From Ruminococcus sp. (GTDB lineage: Bacteria; Bacillota; Clostridia; Oscillospirales; Ruminococcaceae), in assembly GCA_017542475.1 (NCBI GenBank), contig JAFXXD010000040.1, forward strand, positions 1-63,971: a stretch of DNA of 63,971 bases, read 5' to 3'. Below the pieces are notes generated by a model. It was not told the DNA's origin. It searched no databases and saw only the letters and a program-made list of their open reading frames with translations. The position numbers and the translations under genes are program-made. The first letter of the stretch is position 1. Each line of letters opens with the position of its first letter. Shown piece by piece: positions 24,641 through 33,720 of this stretch.

Positions 24641-25213
24641 TCAGTCAAGGTATCTCCCGACGGACTCCCTCACGTAGCGTTCGAGGGTCTCGTCGTCGGT
24701 GAGGTCGATCCCGCACAATGCTTTCAGCTCCGCGTGACGCAGCACCGCGAGCTCGTGCAGGCTGGTCAGCTCGAACGCGACGAGCCGACATTCGTCCGTG
24801 GTGCGTCTGCCCGCGAAGTGCTCCTCAACGAGCGGCAGTATCCCGAGCTCGCTGTCGGACGGGCGGCTGAGCAGTATGAACCTCGTCGCAGCCTTAGCGT
24901 AGCTGAAATTAGCTATCATCAGCCTCATCATACGGAAGTGTATGAGTATGATACGCTCGCGGGCACTCAGCTGAGCGCTCATCGCCTTTGCAAGCTCTGT
25001 ATCGGCACGCTGAGCGTCACTCAGCAGCTGCCTGAACACCTCATACAGCAGAGCCTCCCGCGAGCCGAAGCAATAGTTTATCATCGCGAGGTTTACCCCC
25101 GCCCGCGACGTTATCGCCCGCGAGGTGACGGTGTCGATGTCGTCACAGCTCGTCATAAGCTCCTTTGCGGCGTCCAGCAGAGCCGCCCTCGTAGCCTCGA
25201 TATCTCGTTTCAC
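24641..25213 (-). CDS. TetR-family transcriptional repressor
   Basis: 190 residues. The N-terminal HTH reads TSRAGVNLAMINYCFGSREALLYEVF, the typical TetR recognition helix region; the all-helical C-terminal domain would bind a ligand. Start ATG 25213. An 18-bp perfect palindrome lies 16 bp upstream of the start, between it and the promoter, and is the probable operator, giving autoregulation of the repressor-hydrolase operon. Confidence 0.9.
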   Translation of the reverse strand: MKRDIEATRAALLDAAKELMTSCDDIDTVTSRAITSRAGVNLAMINYCFGSREALLYEVFRQLLSDAQRADTELAKAMSAQLSARERIILIHFRMMRLMIANFSYAKAATRFILLSRPSDSELGILPLVEEHFAGRRTTDECRLVAFELTSLHELAVLRHAELKALCGIDLTDDETLERYVRESVGRYLD

Positions 25214-25228
25214 AGTATCGCCTCCAAC

Positions 25229-25246
25229 AATTAAACGCGTTTAATT
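25229..25246. promoter_or_regulatory. Probable TetR operator
   Basis: Perfect palindrome AATTAAACGCGTTTAATT just downstream of the -10 box of the tetR promoter. Confidence 0.75.
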
Positions 25247-25254
25247 ACAGCTAC

Positions 25255-25283
25255 AGTATACACCATATTGCAGAAGATGTCAA
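25255..25283 (-). promoter_or_regulatory. Promoter of the tetR-hydrolase operon
   Basis: Minus strand TTGACA (25278-25283), 17-bp spacer, TATACT (25255-25260). Confidence 0.8.
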
Positions 25284-25292
25284 GCCTTTTTT

Positions 25293-25324
25293 CAAAAAAA
25301 CTCCCGCACATACCTGTGCGGGAG
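25293..25324 (-). terminator. Intrinsic terminator of the PAS-GGDEF-EAL gene
   Basis: CTCCCGCACA/TGTGCGGGAG 10-bp stem (25301-25324) followed on the minus strand by TTTTTTTG. Confidence 0.9.
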
Positions 25325-25353
25325 ATAATGCTATTCTTATGTTACAAGAGACC

Positions 25354-27642
25354 TCAGGCAGTCTGGATACCCGAACGGCTGAGCTCCTCGAAGTCGCTGA
25401 CGGGGATAGGCTTTGAGAAATAATAGCCTTGGAACATACGGCAGCCCATACCCAAGAGCACCTTATACTGGTTCTCGGTCTCGACGCCTTCTGTGAGCGC
25501 GGAGATACCGAGATCATCGGAGAGGTTGATGATATTGCGGACGATAGTCTGCGCTCGTGAAATATCCTCTGTTTTGCTGAGGAACTTCATATCTATCTTA
25601 AGCACATCAACGGGCATATCCTTGAGCATATTCAGCGACGAGAAGCCGCTTCCGAAGTCGTCCATCTCGACGATGAAGCCCGCCCTGCGGAGGTCGTCGA
25701 GCACGCGCATCTTGCTCTCGATATCGGTCATCATAACAGTCTCGGTTATCTCGACGCGCAGGCGTGACGGGTCAACGCCGTACTCCCTGACGAGGCTTTG
25801 TATCTCCTCGGCGACGTCCATAAAGTAGAAGTCCTTGGGCGAGATATTGACGGAGATAAAGAGGTCGATGTCCTCATTTTTCCAGCGCGCGAGAATCTCG
25901 CAGGCGCTCCGCCACATAAACCTGTCCACCTCTACGATCATACCGTTTTTCTCGAATACAGGGATAAACATTGCAGGCGAGAGGAAGCCCTCGGAGGGGT
26001 GTATCCACCTGACGAGCGCCTCTGCGCCGACTATCCTGCCGCTCTTATCGACGATAGCCTGCAAGTAAGGACGTATCTGCCCCTCTGCGAGCGCGTCGTC
26101 GAGCTGGGTGGAAATATGCTGACCCCACAGCACGTTTCTGCGCATATTCTCGTCATATACGGCGACGTGCTTGTGGTAGTCGTCCTTGATGGTCGAGAGC
26201 GCGAGGTTTGCGCGGTCTATCATCACGCTGATATCGACGCTCGGGTCGATTATCTCGTACACACCGAGGTGGACGAGGATATTGTACTCGATACTTCCGT
26301 CGCCGACCCTATAGTCGGAGAAGCGCCTGTCCAGCTCATTGATATCGAACTCATCCACGGGAATGCACGCGCCGAAGATATCTCCTGCTATCCTGCCGTA
26401 GATACTGTTATCCGACAGCGTGGCGCGTATGCGCTCGGCGAGGTAGATGAGCACCTTGTCGCCGAACTCATTGGTGAAGATGTCGTTGACCATCTTGAAG
26501 TTTCTGATATTGAGAACGACGATATACCGTCTCACCTCGGGCGAATTATGCAAAAGCTCGCTCACCTGCTGATAGAAGTATTCCCTCGTATACAGCCCCG
26601 TGAGCCTGTCGTGTGTAGCGTTGTACATCTCACGCTTGAGCCTGCGCTGCTCGGTGGTATTATCGCGGACAGTGAGGAACGAGCCTGCGAATTTTCCGTG
26701 GTCGTCGTTGACGTAGTGGTTCTCGATGACGTAATACTGTGCATCGTCGTCCTCGCCGATCACGAAGCCCGAGAACCAGTTATCGGGCTTGCCGAGGCAG
26801 TCCCCGAACTTCTCGCCGAGTATCTTATCGGACTTATCGACGGTGTCCTCGCTGAGTCCCGAGAGCTCCAGTGCGGGGGCATTAGCCCATATGCACCTTC
26901 CGTTCGAGTCGAAGAAGAACAGCGCCTCCGACATTTCCGAGGCAATATTCGCGAGCATACGGTCGAGCAGCCGCATCGGGCGGTAGTACAGCGAGAAGTA
27001 GAATATGAGCAGACCTATCACGCCGAAGCCTATCATCGAGCGGTCAACGGGCGAGCGCGAGAAGATGTAGAAGGACTGCCACAGCGCCGCGAGCACGAGC
27101 GAGCCGAAGATGACGGAATACCGCTCGGAGTATATCCTCGAAGCCGTCACCATCTTGATGAAGAGCATAACGAGGACGACCACGAGTATGCCGTAGACCA
27201 CAGCGCGGTGGAAGGTCTGTCCGAGCTTGGGCACAAGGCGGTAGTAATTGAAGTTGTCAACGAGCACGGGCTTATCCACGGTGAATGCCTGATGGAAGAA
27301 CGGGTCGAATGCATACTGTATCATATCCGCGGCGAGGATGAGCTCGATAATGACTCGCGGCTTGCTCCCCTTCCATTTGTAGTTACAGTATTCCGTGACG
27401 AATTTATACATCGACCATATCATCAGGTCCATACCGAGGAAGTAGATGTAATAGCCTATTTTAGCGGGAACAGCAGTCACCGAGCGTATAATTACGAGGT
27501 TTCCGATAATAGGCGGAGTGATAGCGGCGGTGAATATGGCGACAGAGGCGCCTATGGTCTTTTTCGACTTCAGAGCTGCCGCAGAACAGCTCCCGAGCGC
27601 AATTATCAGAAAAACGAAGATGATCGAAAACTGATCTCTCAT
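25354..27642 (-). CDS. 7TM-PAS-GGDEF-EAL protein, probable c-di-GMP phosphodiesterase
   Basis: 762 residues. Seven or eight membrane helices (1 to about 225, histidine-kinase 7TM-like), a PAS domain (MSEALFFFDSNGRCIWANAP), a GGDEF domain (DRLTGLYTREYFYQ) whose active loop is degenerate (GRIAGDIFGACIP, AGDIF instead of GGDEF), and an EAL domain. The EAL catalytic set is intact: EALVRW, SVNISP, VEITET, MDDFGSGFSS, LKIDMKFL, LTEGVE. So it should hydrolyse c-di-GMP, with the dead GGDEF perhaps a GTP sensor. It is divergent from a second EAL gene. Confidence 0.92.
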   Translation of the reverse strand: MRDQFSIIFVFLIIALGSCSAAALKSKKTIGASVAIFTAAITPPIIGNLVIIRSVTAVPAKIGYYIYFLGMDLMIWSMYKFVTEYCNYKWKGSKPRVIIELILAADMIQYAFDPFFHQAFTVDKPVLVDNFNYYRLVPKLGQTFHRAVVYGILVVVLVMLFIKMVTASRIYSERYSVIFGSLVLAALWQSFYIFSRSPVDRSMIGFGVIGLLIFYFSLYYRPMRLLDRMLANIASEMSEALFFFDSNGRCIWANAPALELSGLSEDTVDKSDKILGEKFGDCLGKPDNWFSGFVIGEDDDAQYYVIENHYVNDDHGKFAGSFLTVRDNTTEQRRLKREMYNATHDRLTGLYTREYFYQQVSELLHNSPEVRRYIVVLNIRNFKMVNDIFTNEFGDKVLIYLAERIRATLSDNSIYGRIAGDIFGACIPVDEFDINELDRRFSDYRVGDGSIEYNILVHLGVYEIIDPSVDISVMIDRANLALSTIKDDYHKHVAVYDENMRRNVLWGQHISTQLDDALAEGQIRPYLQAIVDKSGRIVGAEALVRWIHPSEGFLSPAMFIPVFEKNGMIVEVDRFMWRSACEILARWKNEDIDLFISVNISPKDFYFMDVAEEIQSLVREYGVDPSRLRVEITETVMMTDIESKMRVLDDLRRAGFIVEMDDFGSGFSSLNMLKDMPVDVLKIDMKFLSKTEDISRAQTIVRNIINLSDDLGISALTEGVETENQYKVLLGMGCRMFQGYYFSKPIPVSDFEELSRSGIQTA

Positions 27643-27701
27643 ACGATCACCTGCCTTTCCTATCTATGTAAAAACAGAATAGTGTCTAATATTACTAATC
27701 A

Positions 27702-27730
27702 ATTATAGCACAAAAACTGTAGAAATGCAA
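27702..27730 (-). promoter_or_regulatory. Promoter of the PAS-GGDEF-EAL gene
   Basis: Minus strand TTGCAT (27725-27730), 17-bp spacer, TATAAT (27702-27707). Confidence 0.75.
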
Positions 27731-27792
27731 CAACTTTATAAAAAGTTTACACATTATACACGATTTTATTGCTATAATTTCGAGCCTGACTG

Positions 27793-27821
27793 TTGCAATT
27801 TTTGGTAAAGTATGCTACAAT
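27793..27821 (+). promoter_or_regulatory. Promoter of the soluble GGDEF-EAL gene
   Basis: TTGCAA (27793-27798), 17-bp spacer, TACAAT (27816-27821); RBS GAAGGGAGG follows. Confidence 0.75.
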
Positions 27822-27863
27822 GATTATGACCCGCACTTTATAGGTGCGAAGGGAGGCGTTTAT

Positions 27864-29567
27864 ATGAACTTGGTACCAAATGAAAGATTCTACGAGCTGT
27901 TCGAGAAAATGGTAAGCGAAATGAACAATATAGAGCATTTCGACCGCGAAGGCTTCATAGACACACTCAGAGAATTTGCGGAGGCATACCGCATTTCGAG
28001 CGGCGTCACCGAATTCTATACCAACGAGAACAAGGAAAAGCTCGGCGAGGGCGAGGTAATGTGCGACTACAACAACGACAGGGGCGGTCCCGCTATTATT
28101 CAGCACCGCTTCGTGACGAAGTCGCAGGCTGTCATCAAGGGCACACTCTACCGCTCCGAGGACGAGGAGCCGCTCTCGGAGACTGATATGAAGCGGCTCG
28201 ACCTCGTTGTGCTCGAGCTTCTCAGCTTTGTTGCGCGAAACCGTCTTGCCGCCGCGATAGAGACCCTCGGCTTCTATGACGACTTCGGCTACAAGAACCG
28301 CCGCGCATTTATGCGGCAGGTCGACCGCCTCTACGGACAGGGCAGGCTGTGCGGCAATTATACAGCGATGCTGATAAATCTGCGCCACTTCACAATTATA
28401 AATCAGGACATCGGACGCAAGAACGGCGACGTCGTTCTGAAGAACTTCTACAAGCTCGTTGCCGCGATAGCCGATGCCGACGGTATCGTCAGCCGTCTTG
28501 GCGGAGACAACTTCCTCGCACTGATGAGGAACGAGCTTATCGAGCACGTCCTCACGATACTGCGCGGAGTCCCGATATACTACGACAAGGAAAACGAAAA
28601 GCGCGTGATGGTCTATGCGCGTGCGGGAATCTATGAGATACCCGAGGATTTTTCCTTTGATACGCAGGGCGATATTATGGACAAGCTCAACCGCGCCTAC
28701 CACTCCGCGAAGCAGAGCGCGAGCGAGACGATCTCCTACTATGACGAGAGCATGGGCGTGAAGCGCGATTCGGAAATGCGCATACAGCAGCTCTTCGAGC
28801 CCGCACTCGCAAGGAAGGAGTTCAAGGTCTACTACCAGCCGAAGGTAGACGTCGATACGGGCGAGTTAATCGGAGCAGAGGCTCTTTGCCGCTGGTTCCA
28901 CGAGGACAAGCTCATCTCTCCCGCGGACTTCATTCCCGTCCTTGAGCAGAGCAACGACATCTGCGTCCTCGATTTCTACATACTCGACATCGTCTGCTCG
29001 GACATACGCAGGTGGCTCGACGCCTGCCTCGAACCCGTGCGCACCTCGATAAACCTGTCGAGAAAGCACCTCATCGACATCGACCTGCTCAGGCATATAA
29101 TCGAGATAATCGACCGCCACAACGTCCCGCACCAGTACATCGAGATAGAGCTGACCGAGACCACCACCGATGTGGAGTTCCGCGTGCTCAAGCGCATAGT
29201 CAGCGGCTTGCAGGACGAGGGCATATACACCTCCGTGGACGACTTCGGAATGGGCTATTCTTCGCTGAATCTTATCCGCGAGATACCGTGGAACGTGCTG
29301 AAGATAGACCGCTGCTTCCTGCCCGAGGACGACGAGGACGACTCGAGCGTAACGAGCCTGATGTACCGTCACGTTGTCGCGATGGCGCTGGATATCGGGC
29401 TTGAATGTATCACCGAGGGCGTTGAGACGACCAAGCAGATAGAGATACTCCGCGCGAACCACTGTCAGCACGCACAGGGCTTCATCTTCGACAAGCCGCT
29501 CCCGCGCGACCAATTCGAGAGGGTGCTCAGCCGCCACAGGTACGACCTTGACGCCATACTGAAATAA
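27864..29567 (+). CDS. Soluble GGDEF-EAL protein, probable c-di-GMP phosphodiesterase
   Basis: 567 residues, no membrane segment. An N-terminal region of about 130 residues of unknown fold (possibly GAF-like) precedes a GGDEF domain with altered active loop GGDNF (SRLGGDNFLALM), then an EAL domain with all catalytic motifs: GAEALCRWF, TSINLSRKHL, IELTET, VDDFGMGYSS, LKIDRCFLP, ITEGVE. Predicted phosphodiesterase with degenerate cyclase domain. Transcribed away from the membrane EAL gene at 25354; the pair likely shares a regulatory region. Confidence 0.9.
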   Translation: MNLVPNERFYELFEKMVSEMNNIEHFDREGFIDTLREFAEAYRISSGVTEFYTNENKEKLGEGEVMCDYNNDRGGPAIIQHRFVTKSQAVIKGTLYRSEDEEPLSETDMKRLDLVVLELLSFVARNRLAAAIETLGFYDDFGYKNRRAFMRQVDRLYGQGRLCGNYTAMLINLRHFTIINQDIGRKNGDVVLKNFYKLVAAIADADGIVSRLGGDNFLALMRNELIEHVLTILRGVPIYYDKENEKRVMVYARAGIYEIPEDFSFDTQGDIMDKLNRAYHSAKQSASETISYYDESMGVKRDSEMRIQQLFEPALARKEFKVYYQPKVDVDTGELIGAEALCRWFHEDKLISPADFIPVLEQSNDICVLDFYILDIVCSDIRRWLDACLEPVRTSINLSRKHLIDIDLLRHIIEIIDRHNVPHQYIEIELTETTTDVEFRVLKRIVSGLQDEGIYTSVDDFGMGYSSLNLIREIPWNVLKIDRCFLPEDDEDDSSVTSLMYRHVVAMALDIGLECITEGVETTKQIEILRANHCQHAQGFIFDKPLPRDQFERVLSRHRYDLDAILK

Positions 29568-29581
29568 CGACAATAAACAGC

Positions 29582-29622
29582 TCGGGGGCAGACCTTGTAA
29601 AAAGGCTTGCCCCCGATTTTTT
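29582..29622 (+). terminator. Intrinsic terminator shared by converging genes
   Basis: TCGGGGGCA/TGCCCCCGA stem followed by TTTTTTA, 14 bp after the EAL gene stop, at the end of the converging antiporter gene. Confidence 0.85.
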
Positions 29623-30820
29623 ATTGCTTTGCCCCGACCTTTTCCACAGGCTCGGGGAATTTGTTGAAAAGCAGCTTGAGCAGAACGGGTGTGACGATAC
29701 TCGACACGATTATAAGAAGTATTACCGCCGTGAAGTACGACGAGTCTATGATACCGAGCCCGAGACCCTTGTTCGTGATGATGAGGGCGACCTCTCCGCG
29801 CGTCATCATACCGACGCCTATCTTGAAGCAGTCCGTCCACTTGTAGCCAAAGCATTTCGAGACGAATCCGCAGCCGACAATTTTGCTCAGCAGAGCCACA
29901 GCGACGAATCCGACCGAGAAGAGTATCATACTCGTATCGACGCTGCTGAAATCGGTTTTCAGACCGATACCGACGAAAAACATCGGCGCGAAGAACATAT
30001 AGCCGTTTATGCTGACCTTGCGGTCGATGTAGTCGGCGTCGCGGGTGTTGCAGAGGATAATACCCGCGATGTAAGCGCCCGTGATATCGGCGATACCGAA
30101 ATACTTCTCGGCGACGAACGCCATAACGAGACAGAGCCCGATAGCGATTATCGGTATGCGGCGGGTGTGCGAGTGCTTCTCGTCGTACCGCTTGAACAGC
30201 TTATAGAAGATGAAGCCGAGTATCGCCGAGAGCACGAGGAAGAGCACGACCTTCCCCGTCACGAGGAGGGTATTGCTGTCGGGGTCCTTGAAGCCGAGCA
30301 CAAAGGTGAGCACGATGATACCGATGATGTCATCGATGATAGCGGCGCTGAGGATAGTCTGCCCGACGCGGCTGTTGAGATGACCCATTTCCTTGAGGAC
30401 CTCGACGGTGATACCGACGGAGGTCGCGGTCATAATGCAGCCGATGAAGACCGCCTTGAAGAATTCATCAGTCCCGAGCGGCGCGAAGCCGTATATTCCC
30501 ATATAGAGGAGGGTACCTCCCGCGAGCGGCACAAGCACGCCGATACAGGCGATGACGAGAGCGGCGAGCCCTGATTTTTTCAGCTCCTGCAAATTCGTTT
30601 CGAGACCCGCGGAGAACATAATGAGCACGACGCCTATCTCCGCCATCATACTTATGAACTCGGTGGGCTTGACGATGTTGAGCAAGCACGGACCGATGAC
30701 CAGTCCCGCAATTATCTCCCCGACGACCATAGGTGCCTTCAGCTTCCGTGCGAGCAGTCCGAACGCCTTAGCGCACACGACGATAATTGCGAGGTCGCGG
30801 AGAATGTCGATAGTATCCAA
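29621..30820 (-). CDS. CPA2-family cation:proton antiporter
   Basis: 399 residues with about 12 membrane helices. Characteristic features: VGEIIAGLVIGPCLL near the N-terminus, GLETNLQELKKSG, SAAIIDDIIGIIVLTFVLG (the double-Asp ion site of CPA2 exchangers such as NapA/KefB), and GMMTRGEVALIITNKGLGLG. No C-terminal TrkA-N/RCK domain is attached, unlike KefB/KefC. Probably exchanges Na+ or K+ for protons. Monocistronic; the ion is inferred from the family only. Confidence 0.92.
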   Translation of the reverse strand: MDTIDILRDLAIIVVCAKAFGLLARKLKAPMVVGEIIAGLVIGPCLLNIVKPTEFISMMAEIGVVLIMFSAGLETNLQELKKSGLAALVIACIGVLVPLAGGTLLYMGIYGFAPLGTDEFFKAVFIGCIMTATSVGITVEVLKEMGHLNSRVGQTILSAAIIDDIIGIIVLTFVLGFKDPDSNTLLVTGKVVLFLVLSAILGFIFYKLFKRYDEKHSHTRRIPIIAIGLCLVMAFVAEKYFGIADITGAYIAGIILCNTRDADYIDRKVSINGYMFFAPMFFVGIGLKTDFSSVDTSMILFSVGFVAVALLSKIVGCGFVSKCFGYKWTDCFKIGVGMMTRGEVALIITNKGLGLGIIDSSYFTAVILLIIVSSIVTPVLLKLLFNKFPEPVEKVGAKQ

Positions 30821-31142
30821 TCAAATCATATCCTTTTCCCAAAATAAAGAGAGCCGACGGCTCTCTGCTGTTATTATATCACATGTGAAGAGAAAAAGCA
30901 AGGGCTTTCGGGGCTCTGCCCTTGACCCGCTGGGGCGCCGCCCCAGACCCTGTCGGGGGGCGCACTTCCCGAGCCCCTAACTACGAACCCGCTCGTAAAC
31001 TCGCTTACTATATACAAAAGGCTCAGTCTGCTTTCGGCGGGCAGCAAATCTGAATCGGTAAGGCACGCGAAGAAAAACTTGCCGCTCATTTATGTGAGCG
31101 AGCTTGCAAGCGTCCCCGCGAACCGCCCGCGGGGGCTCCCCG
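30821..31142. repeat. Intergenic region with a 123-bp dispersed GC-rich repeat
   Basis: An AGAGAGCC/GGCTCTCT hairpin sits at about 30849-30867. From 30919 (CCCTTGACCCGCTGGGG) to 31041 (CTGCTTTCGGCGGG) the sequence matches 34269-34392 closely. The end (about 31117-31142) carries the GCGAACCGCCCGCGGGGGCT word also seen before 17937. No gene seen. Confidence 0.7.
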
Positions 31143-31733
31143 CTATTTCTCGTCCCGATTATTTTCCTCTACCCATTTGGTAATGCGGGAATTATTCATC
31201 AGCTTCCGATAGATAGCATTGCAGACCTCACAGTCCTTTTCGGGCTGCTGAAAAGAATTCGTTGAGATATAGATGTGGTCGGCTATCCTTGACTGCGACC
31301 TTCTGTCGAAGCGCGGCAGAGCCTTACGGCTCATGGTCATCACGTCCACGTAGTCATTGCTCAGTGCGATCCCGTGACATTCCAGCAAGGCATCGTAAAG
31401 GTAGTTGATATCAAAGCTGAGGTTATAGCCTATGATAATATCGTCCTGCACGAAGCTGTAGAAGTCAGATATTACCGGGGAAATATCGGGAGCGTCCGCT
31501 ACCATCTCATTTGTAATGCCGGTAAGTCTGACTGTCATCTCGCTGATAGCCATCTTTGGCTTGACGAGCGTGGTGAACGAATCTGTTTTCACGAGGTCTC
31601 TGTACCTCACGGCAGACAGTCTGATTATCTCGCCGTCCGACGGAGTGAGCCCTGTAGTTTTCAGACTGACCACGCAGTAGTCCCGCGGAGTCAATGCCAA
31701 GCACTTCCCCTTCTTATCTCTTTTATTTATCAT
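31143..31733 (-). CDS. DnaQ-like exonuclease-fold protein with altered active site
   Basis: 196 residues with the overall layout of 3'-5' exonuclease domains of the DNA polymerase III epsilon/DnaQ family: beta strand YCVVSLKTTGLTPSDGEIIRL, LTGITNEMVADAP, and ExoII-like IIGYNLSFDINYL. However the ExoI DxE motif (normally D-x-E-T-T-G) reads S-L-K-T-T-G, and the ExoIII histidine-aspartate pattern is not clear (QQPEKDCEVCNAIYRKL). So two to three metal ligands appear lost, which argues for a non-catalytic or nucleic-acid/protein-binding role. Stands alone, a consensus parS site lies 73 bp upstream. Confidence 0.75.
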   Translation of the reverse strand: MINKRDKKGKCLALTPRDYCVVSLKTTGLTPSDGEIIRLSAVRYRDLVKTDSFTTLVKPKMAISEMTVRLTGITNEMVADAPDISPVISDFYSFVQDDIIIGYNLSFDINYLYDALLECHGIALSNDYVDVMTMSRKALPRFDRRSQSRIADHIYISTNSFQQPEKDCEVCNAIYRKLMNNSRITKWVEENNRDEK

Positions 31734-31805
31734 GAGAATAACCCTTTCTATATTTTCCCTCTGATTCCATTATAATACTTGTTTGTAGAAATGTCAAACT
31801 CTGAT

Positions 31806-31821
31806 TGTTTCACGTGAAACA
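31806..31821. promoter_or_regulatory. parS centromere site (perfect consensus)
   Basis: TGTTTCACGTGAAACA, the canonical 16-bp ParB binding site of Firmicutes, about 5.6 kb from parA/parB on the left arm next to the origin. Confidence 0.92.
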
Positions 31822-32022
31822 ATCTACTCGCTTCAACACGTTAAACTGTGCAAGCAAGACTTGCTCAGAGGTTGAAAGCGGTTGAGAAACGACCTCCTCC
31901 CCCACTCCCCTCTCCCGAAAAATCGGCAGATACGAGCTGTTGAAGGAGCTCGGGGGAGGTGCAAAGCTTTCGACACTTTCAACACCCCCGCCGCCCGCAA
32001 ATTTCTGGAACGGACACCGCGC
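31822..32022. other. Intergenic stretch, nothing recognised
   Basis: About 200 bp between the parS site and a terminator; purine/pyrimidine-rich (CTCCTCCCCCACTCCCCTCT, then GGAGCTCGGGGGAGG). No convincing gene or site. Confidence 0.4.
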
Positions 32023-32050
32023 AAAAAAGGAGCGCACATTCGTGCGCTCC
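32023..32050 (-). terminator. Intrinsic terminator after the GNAT gene
   Basis: GGAGCGCAC/GTGCGCTCC stem followed by TTTTTT on the minus strand. Confidence 0.88.
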
Positions 32051-32059
32051 CCGCAGATC

Positions 32060-32527
32060 TCATTTGAATTTTTCGAGTCGGTAGATACCCTCTTCGTCGG
32101 GCTCCTCGAAGCCCTTCTTGTGGTCGTAGCCGAACCGCTTGTAGAAATTGACCGCCGTTTTCGAGGACGGTATCTCCACGCGCTTTGCACGGAGGAAGAA
32201 CTCGTCCTGTTCAAGGGTGTCGATTATGCTCCGTCCGATACCCTTGCCCTGCTCGGTCGGCTTGACAAAGATGGTGAAGAGACTGCTCTCGTTCTCCCTG
32301 CCCCAGTAGGGACCGATACCGCCGCAGCCGATGATGCTGCCGCCGTCCTCGACGACGTAGAAGTGCATCCACCCCGCCCGCTGAATCAGATTCTCGGGAG
32401 AGAGACTTTTCGCGCACTCCTCCATCTGCTCGGGAGTATAATCCTTCACGTTGCTTATGCGGAGCGTCTCTGCTATCATCGCGGAGGCAGCCGCAGCGTC
32501 GGCGTTATTGAAGCGTCTTATCTGCAT
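32060..32527 (-). CDS. GNAT-family N-acetyltransferase
   Basis: 155 residues, a single GNAT domain. Visible: N-terminal IRRFNNADAAAASAMIAETL, central strand VVEDGGSIIGCGGIG, acetyl-CoA loop VKPTEQGKGIGRSIID (Q/RxxGxG/A) and late VNFYKRFGYDHKKGFEEPD. Substrate not predictable. It lies 15 bp downstream of the flavodiiron gene and probably shares its transcript; a terminator follows. Confidence 0.88.
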   Translation of the reverse strand: MQIRRFNNADAAAASAMIAETLRISNVKDYTPEQMEECAKSLSPENLIQRAGWMHFYVVEDGGSIIGCGGIGPYWGRENESSLFTIFVKPTEQGKGIGRSIIDTLEQDEFFLRAKRVEIPSSKTAVNFYKRFGYDHKKGFEEPDEEGIYRLEKFK

Positions 32528-32542
32528 AGGACACCTCCGAGC

Positions 32543-33700
32543 TCACTTCATCAGCTCGTCAGCCATAGCCTCTATCTGAGCGATGTTGTCGGAACTCATC
32601 GCAGACTTGATAGTCACGGTCGTGTCGAGCCACGTGATATTCTTGGACTTCTCGAACTTCGCCTTTATAACTCTCGCCGCCGTCGGAGCCCATGTGCCAT
32701 TCTCGATGATACCGATAGTGCGGTTCTGGTAGTTCCTCTCGACGAGCCAGTCGATGTACTGGTTCATAAACGGGAACACCTCGCCGTTATATGTAGTAGT
32801 CGCGAGCACGAGCTTGCCGTAGCGGAAGCCGTCCTCGACCGATTCAGCCATATCCTCACGCGCGAGGTCAGCAATAGCTGCCTTCGGGCAGCCCTTTTCG
32901 AGGAGCTTATCGCGCAGGAGCTCCGCCGCCTTCTTGGTGTTGCCGTAAACGGAGGTATAAGCGATGAACACGCCCTCGCTCTCGACTCCGTAGCTCGACC
33001 ACGTATTGTAGAGGTCGAGGTAATACTGCAAATTCTCGCTGAGCACAGGTCCGTGGAGCGGACAGATCGTCTGTATGTCGAGAGCCGCCGCCTTTTTGAG
33101 AAGTCCCTGCACCTGCACGCCGTACTTGCCGACGATACCGAAATAGTAGCGTCTTGCCTCGCAAGCCCAGTCCTCCTCAACGTCGAGAGCTCCGAACTTG
33201 CCGAAGGCGTCCGCGGAGAAGAAGACCTTGTCGGTGCTGTCGTAGGTCATCATTACTTCAGGCCAGTGCACCATAGGAGCGAAAACGAAGCTGAGCACGT
33301 GCCTGCCGAGCGGGAGCTTGTTGCCCTCCGCTACCTCGATCCTGTTCGTGATAACAACGTCGGGATAGAAAGCGGAGATGAACGCGAATGTTTTAGCATT
33401 GCCGACAACGTACGCATTCGGGAACTCCTTCAGGAAGCTTCCGATGCTCGCAGAGTGGTCGGGCTCTACGTGCTGAACTATGAGGTAATCGGGCTGTCTG
33501 CCGCCGAGAGCCTCTTTGAGGTTTGCGAGCCACGGTTCAGTGAAGTTTCCGTCAACAGTGTCGAGTACAGCGATCTTTTCGTCGGCAATGAGGTACGAGT
33601 TATACGCCATACCGTTCGGCACGTCGTACTGACCCTCGAAGAGGTCGAGCTCGTGGTCGTTTACGCCAATGTAGAAGATGTCATTTGTTACATTGTTCAT
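32543..33700 (-). CDS. fprA: Flavodiiron protein (A-type flavoprotein, oxygen/NO reductase)
   Basis: 385 residues: an N-terminal metallo-beta-lactamase-like di-iron domain with HVEPDHSASIGSFL (HxExDH) and VHWPEVMMTYD/SADAFG ligands, followed by a flavodoxin domain (IAYTSVYGNTKKAAELLRDKL binding FMN). Flavodiiron proteins reduce O2 to water or NO to N2O and protect strict anaerobes. No fused rubredoxin is present, so an external rubredoxin or reductase must donate electrons. First gene of a likely two-gene unit with the GNAT gene. Confidence 0.94.
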   Translation of the reverse strand: MNNVTNDIFYIGVNDHELDLFEGQYDVPNGMAYNSYLIADEKIAVLDTVDGNFTEPWLANLKEALGGRQPDYLIVQHVEPDHSASIGSFLKEFPNAYVVGNAKTFAFISAFYPDVVITNRIEVAEGNKLPLGRHVLSFVFAPMVHWPEVMMTYDSTDKVFFSADAFGKFGALDVEEDWACEARRYYFGIVGKYGVQVQGLLKKAAALDIQTICPLHGPVLSENLQYYLDLYNTWSSYGVESEGVFIAYTSVYGNTKKAAELLRDKLLEKGCPKAAIADLAREDMAESVEDGFRYGKLVLATTTYNGEVFPFMNQYIDWLVERNYQNRTIGIIENGTWAPTAARVIKAKFEKSKNITWLDTTVTIKSAMSSDNIAQIEAMADELMK

Positions 33701-33720
33701 TTGAAGTTACCTCTTTTCAA

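Noticed and set aside
25798-27708. 636-codon open frame on the plus strand
   Set aside because: Exactly antisense to the PAS-GGDEF-EAL gene; composition is His/Glu/Val-rich without motifs, an effect of codon bias.
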